This document shows positions 44,722 through 60,200 of a stretch of DNA of 64,000 bases, piece by piece. The DNA is from Ptiloglossa arizonensis. Lineage: Eukaryota > Arthropoda > Insecta > Hymenoptera > Colletidae. Location of the stretch: contig NW_027478440.1 of NCBI RefSeq assembly GCF_051014685.1, forward strand, positions 62,001-126,000, in the 5' to 3' direction. The notes below the pieces were generated by a model that saw only the letters and a program-made list of their open reading frames with translations, did no database searches and was not told where the DNA came from. Both the position numbers and the translations under genes were made by a program. Positions within the stretch are counted from its first letter, which is position 1. The number at the start of each line of letters is the position of its first letter.

Positions 44722-47700
44722 TATACGATATTCGTTATACGTTATACGTTATTAGTTATACGTTATACGTTAAACGTTATACGTCATAGGTTATACGTTA
44801 TACGTTATGCGGTATACGTTATACATTATACATTATACGTGATACGTTATACGTTATACGTTATACGTTATACGTTATACGTTATACGTTATACGTTATA
44901 CGTTATACGTTATACGTTATACGTTATACGTTATACGTTATACGTTATACGTTATACGTTATACGTTATACGTTATACGTTATACGTTATACGTTATACG
45001 TTATACGTTATACGTTATACGTTATACGTTATACGTTATACGTTATACGTTATACGTTATACGTTATACGTTATACGTTATACGTTGTACGCTATACGTT
45101 ATAAGTTGTACGTTATACGATATACGTTATACGTTATTCGTTATCCGTACTTCGTTACACGTTATACGTTATACGTTATACGTTATACGTTTTACGATAT
45201 ACGATATACGTTATACGTTATACGATATACGTTATACGTTATACTTTATACGTTATACGGGTTACGTTATACGTTATACGTTATACGTTATTCGTAATAC
45301 GTTATACGTGATACGTTATACTATATACGTTATACGTTATACGTTATACGTTATACATTATACGTTATACGTTATACATTACATGTTATGCGTTATACGT
45401 TATACGTTATACGTTATACGTTATACGTTATACGTTATACTTTATACGTTATACGTTATACGTTATACGTTATACGTTATACGTTATACGTTATACGTTA
45501 TACGTTATACGTTATACGTTATACGTTATACGTTATACGTTATACGTTATACGTTATACGATATACGTTATACGTTATACGTCATACGTTATGTGTTATA
45601 CGTTCTACGATATTAGTTATACGTTATACGTTATACGTTATACGTCATAGGTTATACGTTATACGTTATGCGTTATACGTTACACGTTATACATTATACT
45701 TTATACGTTATACGTTATACGTTATACGTTATACGTTATACGTTATACGTTATACGTTACACGTTATACGTCATAGGTTATACGTTATACGTTATACGTT
45801 ATACGTTATACGTTATACGTTATACGATATACGTTATACGTTATTCTTTATACGTTCTTCGTTACACGTTATAGGTTATACGTTATACGTTATACGTTTT
45901 ACGTTATTCGTTATACGTTATACGCTATTCGATATACGTTATACGTTATACGTTATACGTTATGCGTTATACGTTCTACGATATTCGTTATAGGTTGTAC
46001 GTTATTAGTTATAGGTTATACGTTATACGTTATACGTCATAGGTTATACGTTACACGTTATGCGTTATACGTTATACATTATACGTTATACGATATACGT
46101 TATACGTTATGCGTTATGCGTTCTTCGATACACGTTATACGTTATTCGGTATGCGTTATACGTTATACGTTATACGTTATACGTTATACATTATACTTTA
46201 TACGTTATACGTTATACGTTATACGTTATACGTTATACGTTATACGTTATACGTTACACGTTATACGTCATAGGTTATACGTTATACGTTATACGTTATA
46301 CGTTATACGTTATACGTTATACGTTATACGTTATACGTTATACGTCATAGGTTATACGTTATACGTTATACGTTATGCGTTATACGTTATACGTTATACA
46401 TTATACGTTATACGTTATACGTTATACGTTATACGTTATACGTTATACGTTATACGTTATACGTTATACGTTATACGTCATAGGTTATACGTTATACGTT
46501 ATACGTTATGCGTTATACGTTATACGTTATACGTTATACGTTCTACGATATTCGTTATACGTTATACGATATATGATATACGTTATACGTTATGCGTTAT
46601 GCGTTCTTCGTTACACGTTATACGTTATTCGGTATGCGTTATACGTTATACGTTATACGTTATACGTCATAGGTTATACGTTATACGTTATACGTTATGC
46701 GTTATACGTTATACGTTATACGTTATACGTTCTACGATATTCGTTATACGCTATACGATATACGTTATACGTTATACGTTATACGTTATGCGTTATACGT
46801 TCTACGATATTCGTTATAGGTTATACGTTATTAGTTATAGGTTATACGTTATACGTTATACGTCATAGGTTATACGTTATACGTTATACGTTATGCGTTA
46901 TACGTTATACGTTATACATTATACGTTATACGTTATACGTTATACGTTATACGTTATACGTTATACGTTATACGTTATACGTTATACGTCATAGGTTATA
47001 CGTTATACGTTATACGTTATACGTTATACGTTATACGTCATAGGTTATACGTTATACGTTATGCGTTATACGTTATACATTATACGATATATGATATACG
47101 TTATACGTTATGCGTTATGCGTTCTTCGTTACACGTTATACGTTATTCGGTATGCGTTATACGTTATACGTTATACGTTATACGTTATACGTTATACGTT
47201 ATACGTTATACGTTATACGATATACGTTATACGTTATACGTTATACGTTATACGTTATGCGTTATACGTTCTACGATATTCGTTATACGTTATACGTTAT
47301 TAGTTATACGTTATACGTTATACGTTATACGTCATAGGTTATACGTTATACGTTATGCGTTATACGTTATACATTATACGATATATGATATACGTTATAC
47401 GTTATGCGTTATGCGTTCTTCGTTACACGTTATACGTTATTCGGTATGCGTTATACGTTATACGTTATACGTTATACGTTATACTTTATACGTTATACGT
47501 TATACGTTATACGTTATACGTTATACGTTATACGTTATACGTTATACGTTATACGTTACACGTTATACCTCATAGGTTATACGTTATACGTTATACGTTA
47601 TACGTTATACGTTATAGGTTATACGTTATACGTCATACGTCATAGGTTATACGTTATACGTTATACGTTATACGTTGTACGTTATACGTTATAAGTTATA

Positions 47701-48800
47701 CGTTGTACGTCATAGGTTATACGTTGAACGTTATACGTTATACGTAGTATGTAATGCGTCGTACGTTTTACGTTATTCGTTATACGTTATACGTTATACG
47801 TTATACGTTATACGTTATACGTTATAAGTTGTACGTTATACGATATACGTTATACGTTATTCTTTATACGTTCTTCGTTACACGTTATACGTTATACGTT
47901 ATACGTTATACGTTATACGTTTTACGTTATTCGTTATACGTTATACGTTATACGATATACGTTATACGTTATACGTTATACGTTATACGTTATACGTTAT
48001 ACGTTATACGTTATACTTTATACGTTATAGGTGTTACGTTATACGTTATACGTCATAGGTTATACGTTATATGTTATACGTTATACGTTATACGTTATAC
48101 GTTATACGTCATACGTTATACGTTATACGTTATACGTTATACGTTATACGTTATACGTTATACGTTATTCGTAATACGTTATACGTGATACGTTATACTT
48201 TGTACGTTATACGTTATACGTTATACGTTATACGTCATACGTTATACGTTTTACGTTATTCGTTATACGTTATACGTTATACGATATACGTTATACGTTA
48301 TACGTTATACGTTATACGTTATACGTTATACGTTATACTTTATACGTTATAGGTGTTACGTTATACGTTATACGTCATAGGTTATACGTTATATGTTATA
48401 CGTTAGACGTTATACGTTATACGTCATACGTTATACGTTATACGTTATACATTATACGTTATACGTTATACATTACATGTTATGCGTTATACGTTATACG
48501 TTATACGTTATACGTTATACGTTATACGTTATACTTTATACGTTATACGTTATACGTTATACGTTATACGTTATACGTTATACGTTATACGTTATACGTT
48601 TTACGTTATTCGTTATACGTTATACGTTATACGATATACGTTATACGTTATACGTTATACGTTATACGTTATACGTTATACGTTATACGTTATACTTTAT
48701 ACGTTATAGGTGTTACGTTATACGTTATACGTCATAGGTTATTCGTTATATGTTATACGTTATACGTTATACGTGATACGTTATACTTTGTACGTTATAC
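44722..48800 (+). repeat. Block C, copy 2 (C2)
   Basis: This is collinear with 11003-15060, including TTAAACG (44772), the long pure tract, the 294-base pair (47061 and 47355) and the GGTGTTACG units. The offset is 33719 before the pure tract and 33733 after it. The degenerate clusters at 47746 and 48824 match those at 14013 and 15091. The join at about 44722-44728 (GATATTCG) differs from the C1 start, where GTTCTACGATATTCG precedes the match. Confidence 0.88.
44845..45085 (+). repeat. Longest pure CGTTATA tract noticed
   Basis: This run of about 240 bases of perfect heptamers is flanked by GTGATACG on the left and TTGTACGCTATACG on the right. By eye it is the longest variant-free run in the window. 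It exceeds its C1 homologue by exactly two heptamers. Confidence 0.8.
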
Positions 48801-51800
48801 GTTGAACGTTATACGTTATACGTAGTATGTAATGCGTCGTACGTTTTACGTTATTCGTTATACGTTGTACGTTATACGTTATACGTTATACGTTATACGT
48901 TATACGTTATACGTTATACGTTATACGTTATACGTTATACGTTATACGTTATACGTTATACGTTATACGTTATACGTTATACGTTATACGGTATACGTTA
49001 TACGTTATACGTTATACGTTATACGTTATACGTTATGCGTTATGCGTTATACGTTCTACGATATTCTTTATACGTTATACGTTATTAGGTATACCTTATA
49101 CGTTATACGTTATACGTCATAGGTCATGCGTTATACGTTATGCGTTATACGTTATACATTATACGTTATACGATATACGTTATACGTTATACGTTATACT
49201 TTATACGTTATAGGTGTTACGTTATACGTTATACGTCATAGGTTATACGTTATATGTTATACGTTATACGTTATACGTGATACGTTATACTTTGTACGTT
49301 ATACGTTATACGTTATACGTTATACATTATACGTTATACGTTATACATTACATGTTATACGTTATACATTACATGTTATGCGTTATACGTTATACGTTAT
49401 ACGTTATACGTTATACGTTATACGTTATACGTTATACGTTATACGTGATACGTTATACGTTATACGTTATACGTTATACGTTATACGTTATACGTTATAC
49501 GTTATACGGTATACGTTATACGTTATACGTTATACGTTATACGTTATACGTTATACGTTATACGTTATACGGTATACGTTATACGTTATACGTTATACGT
49601 TATACGTTATACGTTATACGTTATACGTTATACGTCATAGGTTATACGTTATACGTTATACGTTATGCGTTATACGTTATGCGTTATACGTTATACGTTA
49701 TACGTTATACGTTATACGTTATACGTTATACGTTATACGTTATACGTTATACGTTATACGTTATAGGTTATACGTTATACGTTATACGTTATACGTTATA
49801 CGTTATACGTTATAAGTTATACGTAATACGTCATAGGTTATACGTTGAACGTTATACGTTATACGTAGTATGTAATGCGTCGTACGTTTTACGTTATTCG
49901 TTATACGTTGTACGTTATACGTTATACGTTATACGTTATACGTTATACGTTATACGTTATACGTTATACGTTATACGTTATACGTTATACGTTATACGTT
50001 ATACGTTATACGTTATACGTTATACGTTATACGGTATACGTTATACGTTATACGTTATACGTTATACGTTATACGTTATGCGTTATGCGTTATACGTTCT
50101 ACGATATTCTTTATACGTTATACGTTATTAGGTATACCTTATACGTTATACGTTATACGTCATAGGTCATGCGTTATACGTTATGCGTTATACGTTATAC
50201 ATTATACGTTATACGATATACGTTATACGTTATGCGTTATGCGTTCTTCGTTACACGTTATACGTTATTCGGTATGCGTTATACGTTATACGTTATACGT
50301 TATACGTTATACTTTATACGTTATACGCTATACGTTATAAGTTGTACGTTATACGATATACGTTATACGTTATTCGTTATCCGTACTTCGTTACACGTTA
50401 TACGTTATACGTTATACGTTATACGTTTTACGATATACGATATACGTTATACGTTATGCGTTATACGTTATACGTTATACGTTATACGTTCTACGATATT
50501 CGTTATACGCTATACGATATACGTTATACGTTATACGTTATACGTTATGCGTTATACGTTCTACGATATTCGTTATAGGTTATACGTTATTAGTTATAGG
50601 TTATACGTTATACGTTATACGTCATAGGTTATACGTTATACGTTATACGTTATGCGTTATACGTTATACGTTATACATTATACGTTATACGTTATACGTT
50701 ATACGTTATACGTTATACGTTATACGTTATACGTTATACGTTATACGTTATACGTTATACGTTATACGTTATACGTTATACGTTATACGTTATACGTTAT
50801 ACGATATACGTTATACGTTATACGTTATACGTTATGTGTTATACGTTCTACGATATTAGTTATACGTTATACGTTATTAGTTATACGTTATACGTTATAC
50901 GTTATACGTTATACGTCATAGGTTATACGTTATACGTTATGCGTTATACGTTACACGTTATACATTATACTTTATACGTTATACGTTATACGTTATACGT
51001 TATACGTTATACGTTATGCGTTATGCGTTATACGTTCTACGATATTCTTTATACGTTATACGTTATTAGGTATACCTTATACGTTATACGTTATACGTCA
51101 TAGGTCATGCGTTATACGTTATGCGTTATACGTTATACATTATACGTTATACGATATACGTTATACGTTATGCGTTATGCGTTCTTCGTTACACGTTATA
51201 CGTTATTCGGTATGCGTTATACGTTATACGTTATACGTTATACGTTATACTTTATACGTTATACGCTATACGTTATAAGTTGTACGTTATACGATATACG
51301 TTATACGTTATTCGTTATCCGTACTTCGTTACACGTTATACGTTATACGTTATACGTTATACGTTTTACGATATACGATATACGTTATACGTTATGCGTT
51401 ATACGTTATACGTTATACGTTATACGTTCTACGATATTCGTTATACGCTATACGATATACGTTATACGTTATACGTTATACGTTATGCGTTATACGTTCT
51501 ACGATATTCGTTATAGGTTATACGTTATTAGTTATAGGTTATACGTTATACGTTATACGTCATAGGTTATACGTTATACGTTATACGTTATGCGTTATAC
51601 GTTATACGTTATACATTATACGTTATACGTTATACGTTATACGTTATACGTTATACGTTATACGTTATACGTTATACGTTATACGTTATACGTTATACGT
51701 TATACGATATACGTTATACGTTATACGTTATACGTTATGTGTTATACGTTCTACGATATTAGTTATACGTTATACGTTATTAGTTATACGTTATACGTTA

Positions 51801-54800
51801 TACGTTATACGTCATAGGTTATACGTTATACGTTATGCGTTATACGTTACACGTTATACATTATACTTTATACGTTATACGTTATACGTTATACGTTATA
51901 CGTTATACGTTATACGTTATACGTTATACGTTATACGTTACACGTTATACGTCATAGGTTATACGTTATACGTTATACGTTATACGTTATACGTTATACG
52001 TTATACGATATACGTTATACGTTATTCTTTAAACGTTCTTCGTTACACGTTATAGGTTATACGTTATACGTTATACGTTTTACGTTATTCGTTATACGTT
52101 ATACGCTATACGATATACGTTATACGTTATACGTTATACGTTATGCGTTATACGTTCTACGATATTCGTTATAGGTTATACGTTATTAGTTATAGGTTAT
52201 ACGTTATACGTTATACGTCATAGGTTATACGTTACACGTTATGCGTTATACGTTATACATTATACGTTATACGATATACGTTATACGTTATACGTTATAC
52301 GTTATACGTTATACGTTATACGTTATACGTTATACGTTATACGTCATAGGTTATACGTTATACGTTATACGTTATACGTTATACGTTATACGTCATAGGT
52401 TATACGTTATACATTATACGATATATGATATACGTTATACGTTATGCGTTATGCGTTCTTCGTTACACGTTATACGTTATTCGGTATGCGTTATACGTTA
52501 TACGTTATACGTTATTCGGTATGCGTTATACGTTATACGTTATACGTTATACGTTATACATTATACTTTATACGTTATACGTTATACGTTATACGTTATA
52601 CGTTATACGTTACACGTTATACGTTACACGTTATACGTCATAGGTTATACGTTATACGTTATACGTTATACGTTATACGTTATACGTTATACGTTATACG
52701 TTATACGTCATAGGTTATACGTTATACGTTATACGTTATGCGTTATACGTTATACGTTATACATTATACGTTATACGTTATACGTTATACGTTATACGTT
52801 ATACGTTATACGTTATACGTTATACGTTATACGTTATACGTCATAGGTTATACGTTATACGTTATACGTTATGCGTTATACGTTATACGTTATACGTTAT
52901 ACGTTCTACGATATTCGTTATACGTTATACGATATATGATATACGTTATACGTTATGCGTTATGCGTTCTTCTTTACACGTTATACGTTATTCGGTATGC
53001 GTTATACGTTATACGTTATACGTTATACGTCGTAGGTTATACGTTATACGTTATACGTTATGCGTTATACGTTATACGTTATACGTTATACGTTCTACGA
53101 TATTCGTTATACGCTATACGATATACGTTATACGTTATACGTTATACGTTATGCGTTATACGTTCTACGATATTCGTTATAAGTTATACGTTATTAGTTA
53201 TAGGTTATACGTTATACGTTATACGTCACAGGTTATACGTTATACGTTATACGTTATGCGTTATACGTTATACGTTATACATTATACGTTATACGTTATA
53301 CGTTATACGTTATACGTTATACGTTATACGTTATACGTTATACGTTATACGTTATACGTCATAGGTTATACGTTATACGTTATACGTTATACGTTATACG
53401 TTATACGTCATAGGTTATACGTTATACGTTATGCGTTATACGTTATACATTATACGATATATGATATACGTTATACGTTATGCGTTATGCGTTCTTCGTT
53501 ACACGTTATACGTTATTCGGTATGCGTTATACGTTATACGTTATACGTTATACGTTATACGTTATACGTTATACGTTATACGTTATACGATATACGTTAT
53601 ACGTTATACGTTATACGTTATACGTTATGCGTTATACGTTCTACGATATTCGTTATACGTTATACGTTATTAGTTATACGTTATACGTTATACGTTATAC
53701 GTCATAGGTTATACGTTATACGTTATGCGTTATACGTTATACATTATACGATATATGATATACGTTATACGTTATGCGTTATGCGTTCTTCGTTACACGT
53801 TATACGTTATTCGGTATGCGTTATACGTTATACGTTATACGTTATACGTTATACTTTATACGTTATACGTTATACGTTATACGTTATACGTTATACGTTA
53901 TACGTTATACGTTATACGTTATACGTTATACGTTACACGTTATACGTCATAGGTTATACGTTATACGTTATACGTTATACGTTATAGGTTATACGTTATA
54001 CGTTATACGTCATAGGTTATACGTTATACGATATACGTTATACGTTGTACGTTATACGTTATAAGTTATACGTTGTACGTCATAGGTTATACGTTGAACG
54101 TTATACGTTATACGTAGTATGTAATGCGTCGTACGTTTTACGTTATTCGTTATACGTTATACGTTATACGTTATACGTTATACGTTATACGTTATACGTT
54201 ATACGCTATACGTTATACGTTATGCGTTATACGTTATACGTTATACGTTATACGTTATACGTTATACGTTATACGTTATACGTTATGCGTTATACGTTAT
54301 ACGTTATACGTTGTACGTTATACGTTATAAGTTGTACGTTATACGATATACGTTATACGTTATTCTTTATACGTTCTTCGTTACACGTTATACGTTATAC
54401 GTTATACGTTATACGTTATACGTTTTACGTTATTCGTTATACGTTATACGTTATACGATATACGTTATACGTTATACGTTATACGTTATACGTTATACGT
54501 TATACGTTATACGTTATACTTTATACGTTATAGGTGTTACGTTATACGTTATACGTCATAGGTTATACGTTATATGTTATACGTTATACGTTATACGTTA
54601 TACGTTATACGTCATACGTTATACGTTATACGTTATACGTTATACGTTATACGTTATACGTTATACGTTATACGTTATACGTTATACGTTATACGTTATA
54701 CGTTATACGTGATACGTTATACGTTATACGTTATACGTTATACGTTATACGTTATACGTTATACGTTATACGTTATACGGTATACGTTATACGTTATACG

Positions 54801-57205
54801 TTATACGTTATACGTTATACGTTATACGTTATACGTTATACGTCATAGGTTATACGTTATACGTTATACGTTATGCGTTATACGTTATGCGTTATACGTT
54901 ATACGTTATACGTTATACGTTATACGTTATACGTTATACGTTATACGTTATACGTTATACGTTATACGTTATAGGTTATACGTTATACGTTATACGTTAT
55001 ACGTTATACGTTATACGTTATACGTTATAAGTTATACGTTATACGTCATAGGTTATACGTTGAACGTTATACGTTATACGTAGTATGTAATGCGTCGTAC
55101 GTTTTACGTTATTCGTTATACGTTATACGTTATACGTTATACGTTATACGTTATACGTTATACGTTATACGTTATACGTTATACGTTATACGTTATACGT
55201 TATACGTTATACGTTATACGTTATACGTTATACGTTATACGTTATACGTTATACGGTATACGTTATACGTTATACGTTATACGTTATACGTTATACGTTA
55301 TGCGTTATACGTTCTACGATATTCTTTATACGTTATACGTTATTAGGTATACGTTATACGTTATACGTTATACGTCATAGGTCATGCGTTATACGTTATG
55401 CGTTATACGTTATACATTATACGTTATACGATATACGTTATACGTTATGCGTTATGCGTTCTTCGTTACACGTTATACGTTTTTCGGTATGCGTTATACG
55501 TTATACGTTATACGTTATACGTTATACGTTATACGTTATACGTTATACGTTATACGTTATACGTGATACGTTATACGTTATACGTTATACGTTATACGTT
55601 ATACGTTATACGTTCTACGATATTCGTTATACGTTATACGTTATTAGTTATACGTTATACGTTATACGTTATACGTCATAGGTTATACGTTATACGTTAT
55701 GCGTTATACGTTATACATTATACGTTATACGATATACGTTATACGTTATTCGTAATACGTTATACGTGATACGTTATACTTTGTACGTTATACGTTATAC
55801 GTTATACGTTATACATTATACGTTATACGTTATACGTTATACGTCATAGGTTATACGTTATATGTTATACGTTATACGTTATACGTTATACGTCATACGT
55901 TATACGTTATACGTTATACGTTATACGTTATACGTTATACGTTATACGTTATACGTTATACGTTATACGTTATACGTTATACGTTATACGTTATACGTTA
56001 TACGTTATACGTTATACGGTATACGTTATACGTTATACGTTATACGTTATACGTTATACGTTATACGTTATGCGTTATACGTTCTACGATATTCTTTATA
56101 CGTTATACGTTATTAGGTATACGTTATACGTTATACGTTATACGTCATAGGTCATGCGTTATACGTTATGCGTTATACGTTATACATTATACGTTATACG
56201 ATATACGTTATACGTTATGCGTTATGCGTTCTTCGTTACACGTTATACGTTATTCGGTATGCGTTATACGTTATACGTTATACGTTATACGTTATACTTT
56301 ATACGTTATACGTTATACGTTATACGTTATACGTTATACGTTATACGTTATACGTTATACGTTATACGTTATACGTTATACGTTATACGTTATACGTTAT
56401 ACGTTACACGTTATACGTCATAGGTTATACGTTATACGTTATACGTTATACGTTATACGTTATACGTTATACGTTATACGTTATACGTTATACTTTATAC
56501 GTTATAGGTGTTACGTTATACGTTATACGTCATAGGTTATACGTTATATGTTATACGTTATACGTTATACGTGATACGTTATACTTTGTACGTTATACGT
56601 TATACGTTATACGTTATACATTATACGTTATACGTTATACATTACATGTTATACGTTATACATTACATGTTGTGCGTTATACGTTATACGTTATACGTTA
56701 TACGTTATACGTTATACGTTATACGTTATACGTTATACGTTATACGTGATACGTTATACGTTATACGTTATACGTTATACGTTATACGTTATACGTTCTA
56801 CGATATTCGTTATACGTTATACGTTATTAGTTATACGTTATACGTTATACGTTATACGTCATAGGTTATACGTTATACGTTATGCGTTATACGTTATACA
56901 TTATACGTTATACGATATACGTTATACGTTATTCGTAATACGTTATACGTGATACGTTATACTTTGTACGTTATACGTTATACGTTATACGTTATACATT
57001 ATACGTTATACGTTATACGTTATACGTCATAGGTTATACGTTATATGTTATACGTTATACGTTATACGTTATACGTCATACGTTATACGTTATACGTTAT
57101 ACGTTATACGTTAGACGTTATACGTTATACGTTATACGTTATACGTTATACGTTATACGTTATACGTTATACGTTATACGTTATACGTTGTACGTTATAC
57201 GTTAT
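48801..57205 (+). repeat. Block A, copy 3 (A3), with linker
   Basis: This is collinear with A1 and A2 but carries several internal losses. The offset to A2 runs 24430, 24423, 23975, 23870, 23877 and finally 23310, all multiples of 7. The drops correspond to a 448-base loss near 50.99 kb, a 105-base difference near 52.0 kb and absence of one 567-base member near 55.4 kb. It also has private substitutions not found in A1 or A2, for example GCG at about 54223. Degenerate clusters lie at 48824, 49867, 54116 and 55082. Confidence 0.88.
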
Positions 57206-60200
57206 AAGTTGTACGTTATACGATATACGTTATACGTCATTCTTTATACGTTCTTCGTTACACGTTATACGTTATACGTTATACGTTATACGTTTTACGT
57301 TATTCGTTATACGTTATACGTTATACGATATACGTTATACGTTATACGTTATACGTTATGCGTCATACGTTCTACGATATTCGTTATACGTTATACGTTA
57401 TTAGTTATACGTTATACGTTATACGTTATACGTCATAGGTTATACGTTATACGTTATGCGTTATACGTTATACATTATACGTTATACGATATACGTTATA
57501 CGTTATGCGTTATGCGTTCTTCGTTACACGTTATACGTTATTCGGTATGCGTTATACGTTATACGTTATACGTTATACGTTATACGTTATACGTTATACT
57601 TTATACGTTATACGTTATACGTTATGCATTATACGTTATACGTTATACGTTATACGTTACACGTTATACGTCATAGGTTATACGTTATACGTCATACGTT
57701 ATACGTTATACGTTATACGTTATACGTTATACGTTATACGTTATACGTTATACGTTATACGTTATTCGTAATACGTTATACGTGATACGTTATACTTTGT
57801 ACGTTATACGTTATACGTTATACGTTATACATTATACGTTATACGTTATACATTACATGTTATACGTTATACATTACATGTTATGCGTTATACGTTATAC
57901 GTTATACGTTATACGTTATACGTTATACGTTATACGTTATACGTTATACGTTATACGTGATACGTTATACGTTATACGTTATACGTTATACGTTATACGT
58001 TATACGTTATACGTTATACGTTATACGTTATACGTTATACGTTGTACGTTATACGTTATAAGTTGTACGTTATACGATATACGATATACGTTATACGTTA
58101 TACGTTATACGTTATGCGTTATAGGTTCTACGATATTCGTTATACGTTAGACGTTATTAGTTATACGTTATACGTTATACGTTATACGTCATAGGTTATA
58201 CGTTATACGTTATGCGGTATACGTTATACATTATACATTATACGTGATACGTTATACGTTATACGTTATACGTTATACGTTATACGTTATACGTTATACG
58301 TTATACGTTATACGTTATACGTTATACGTTATACGTTATACGTTATACGTTATACGTTATACGCTATACGTTATACGTTATACGTTATACGTTATACGTT
58401 ATACGTTATACGTTATACGTTACACGTTATACGTCATAGGTTATACGTTATACGTTATACGTTATGCGTTATACGTTATACGTTATACATTATACGTTAT
58501 ACGTTATACGTTATACGTTATACGTTATACGTTATACGTTATACGTTATACGTTATACGTCATAGGTTATACGTTATACGTTATACGTTATGCGTTATAC
58601 GTTATACGTTATACGTTATACGTTATACGTTCTACGATATTCGTTATACGTTATACGTTATTAGTTATACGTTATACGTTATACGTTATACGATATACGT
58701 TATACGTTATTCTTTATACGTTCTTCGTTACACGTTATAGGTTATACGTTATACGTTATACGTTTTACGTTATTCGTTATACGTTATACGCTATACGATA
58801 TACGATATACGTTATACGTTATACGTTATACGTTATGCGTTATACGTTCTACGATATTCGTTATAGGTTATACGTTATTAGTTATAGGTTATACGTTATA
58901 CGTTATACGTCATAGGTTATACGTTACACGTTATGCGTTATACGTTATACATTATACGTTATACGATATACGTTATACCTTATGCGTTATGCGTTCTTCG
59001 ATACACGTTATACGTTATTCGGTATGCGTTATACGTTATACGTTATACGTTATACGTTATACATTATACTTTATACGTTATACGTTATACGTTATACGTT
59101 ATACGTTATACGTTATACGTTATACGTTATACGTTACACGTTATACGTCATAGGTTATACGTTATACGTTATACGTTATGCGTTATACGTTATACGTTAT
59201 ACATTATACGTTATACGTTATACGTTATACGTTATACGTTATACGTTATACGTTATACGTTATACGTCATAGGTTATACGTTATACGTTATACGTTATGC
59301 GTTATACGTTATACGTTATACGTTATACGTTCTACGATATTCGTTATACATTATACGTTATTAGTTATACGTTATACGTTATACGTTATACGTCATAGGT
59401 TATACGTTATACGTTATGCGTTATACGTTATACATTATACGATATATGATATACGTTATACGTTATGCGTTATGCGTTCTTCGTTACACGTTATACGTTA
59501 TTCGGTATGCGTTATACGTTATACGTTATACGTTATACGTTATACGTTATACGTTATACGTTATACGTTATACGATATACGTTATACGTTATACGTTATA
59601 CGTTATACGTTATGCGTTATACGTTCTACGATATTCGTTATACGTTATACGTTATTAGTTATACGTTATACGTTATACGTTATACGTCATAGGTTATACG
59701 TTATACGTTATGCGTTATACGTTATACATTATACGATATATGATATACGTTATACGTTATGCGTTATGCGTTCTTCGTTACACGTTATACGTTATTCGGT
59801 ATGCGTTATACGTTATACGTTATACGTTATACGTTATACTTTATACGTTATACGTTATACGTTATACGTTATACGTTATACGTTGTACGTTATACGTTAT
59901 ACGTTATACGTTATACGTTATACGTTATACGTTATACGTTATACGTTATACGTTATACGTTATACGTTATACGTTATACGTTATACGTTATACGTTATAC
60001 GTTATACGTTATACGTTATACGTTATACGTTGTACGCTATACGTTACAAGTTGTACGTTATACGATATACGTTATACGTTATTCGTTATCCGTACTTCGT
60101 AACACGTTATACGTTATACGTTATACGTTATACGTTTTACGATATACGATATGCGTTATACGTTATACGATATACGTTATACGTTATACTTTATACGTTA

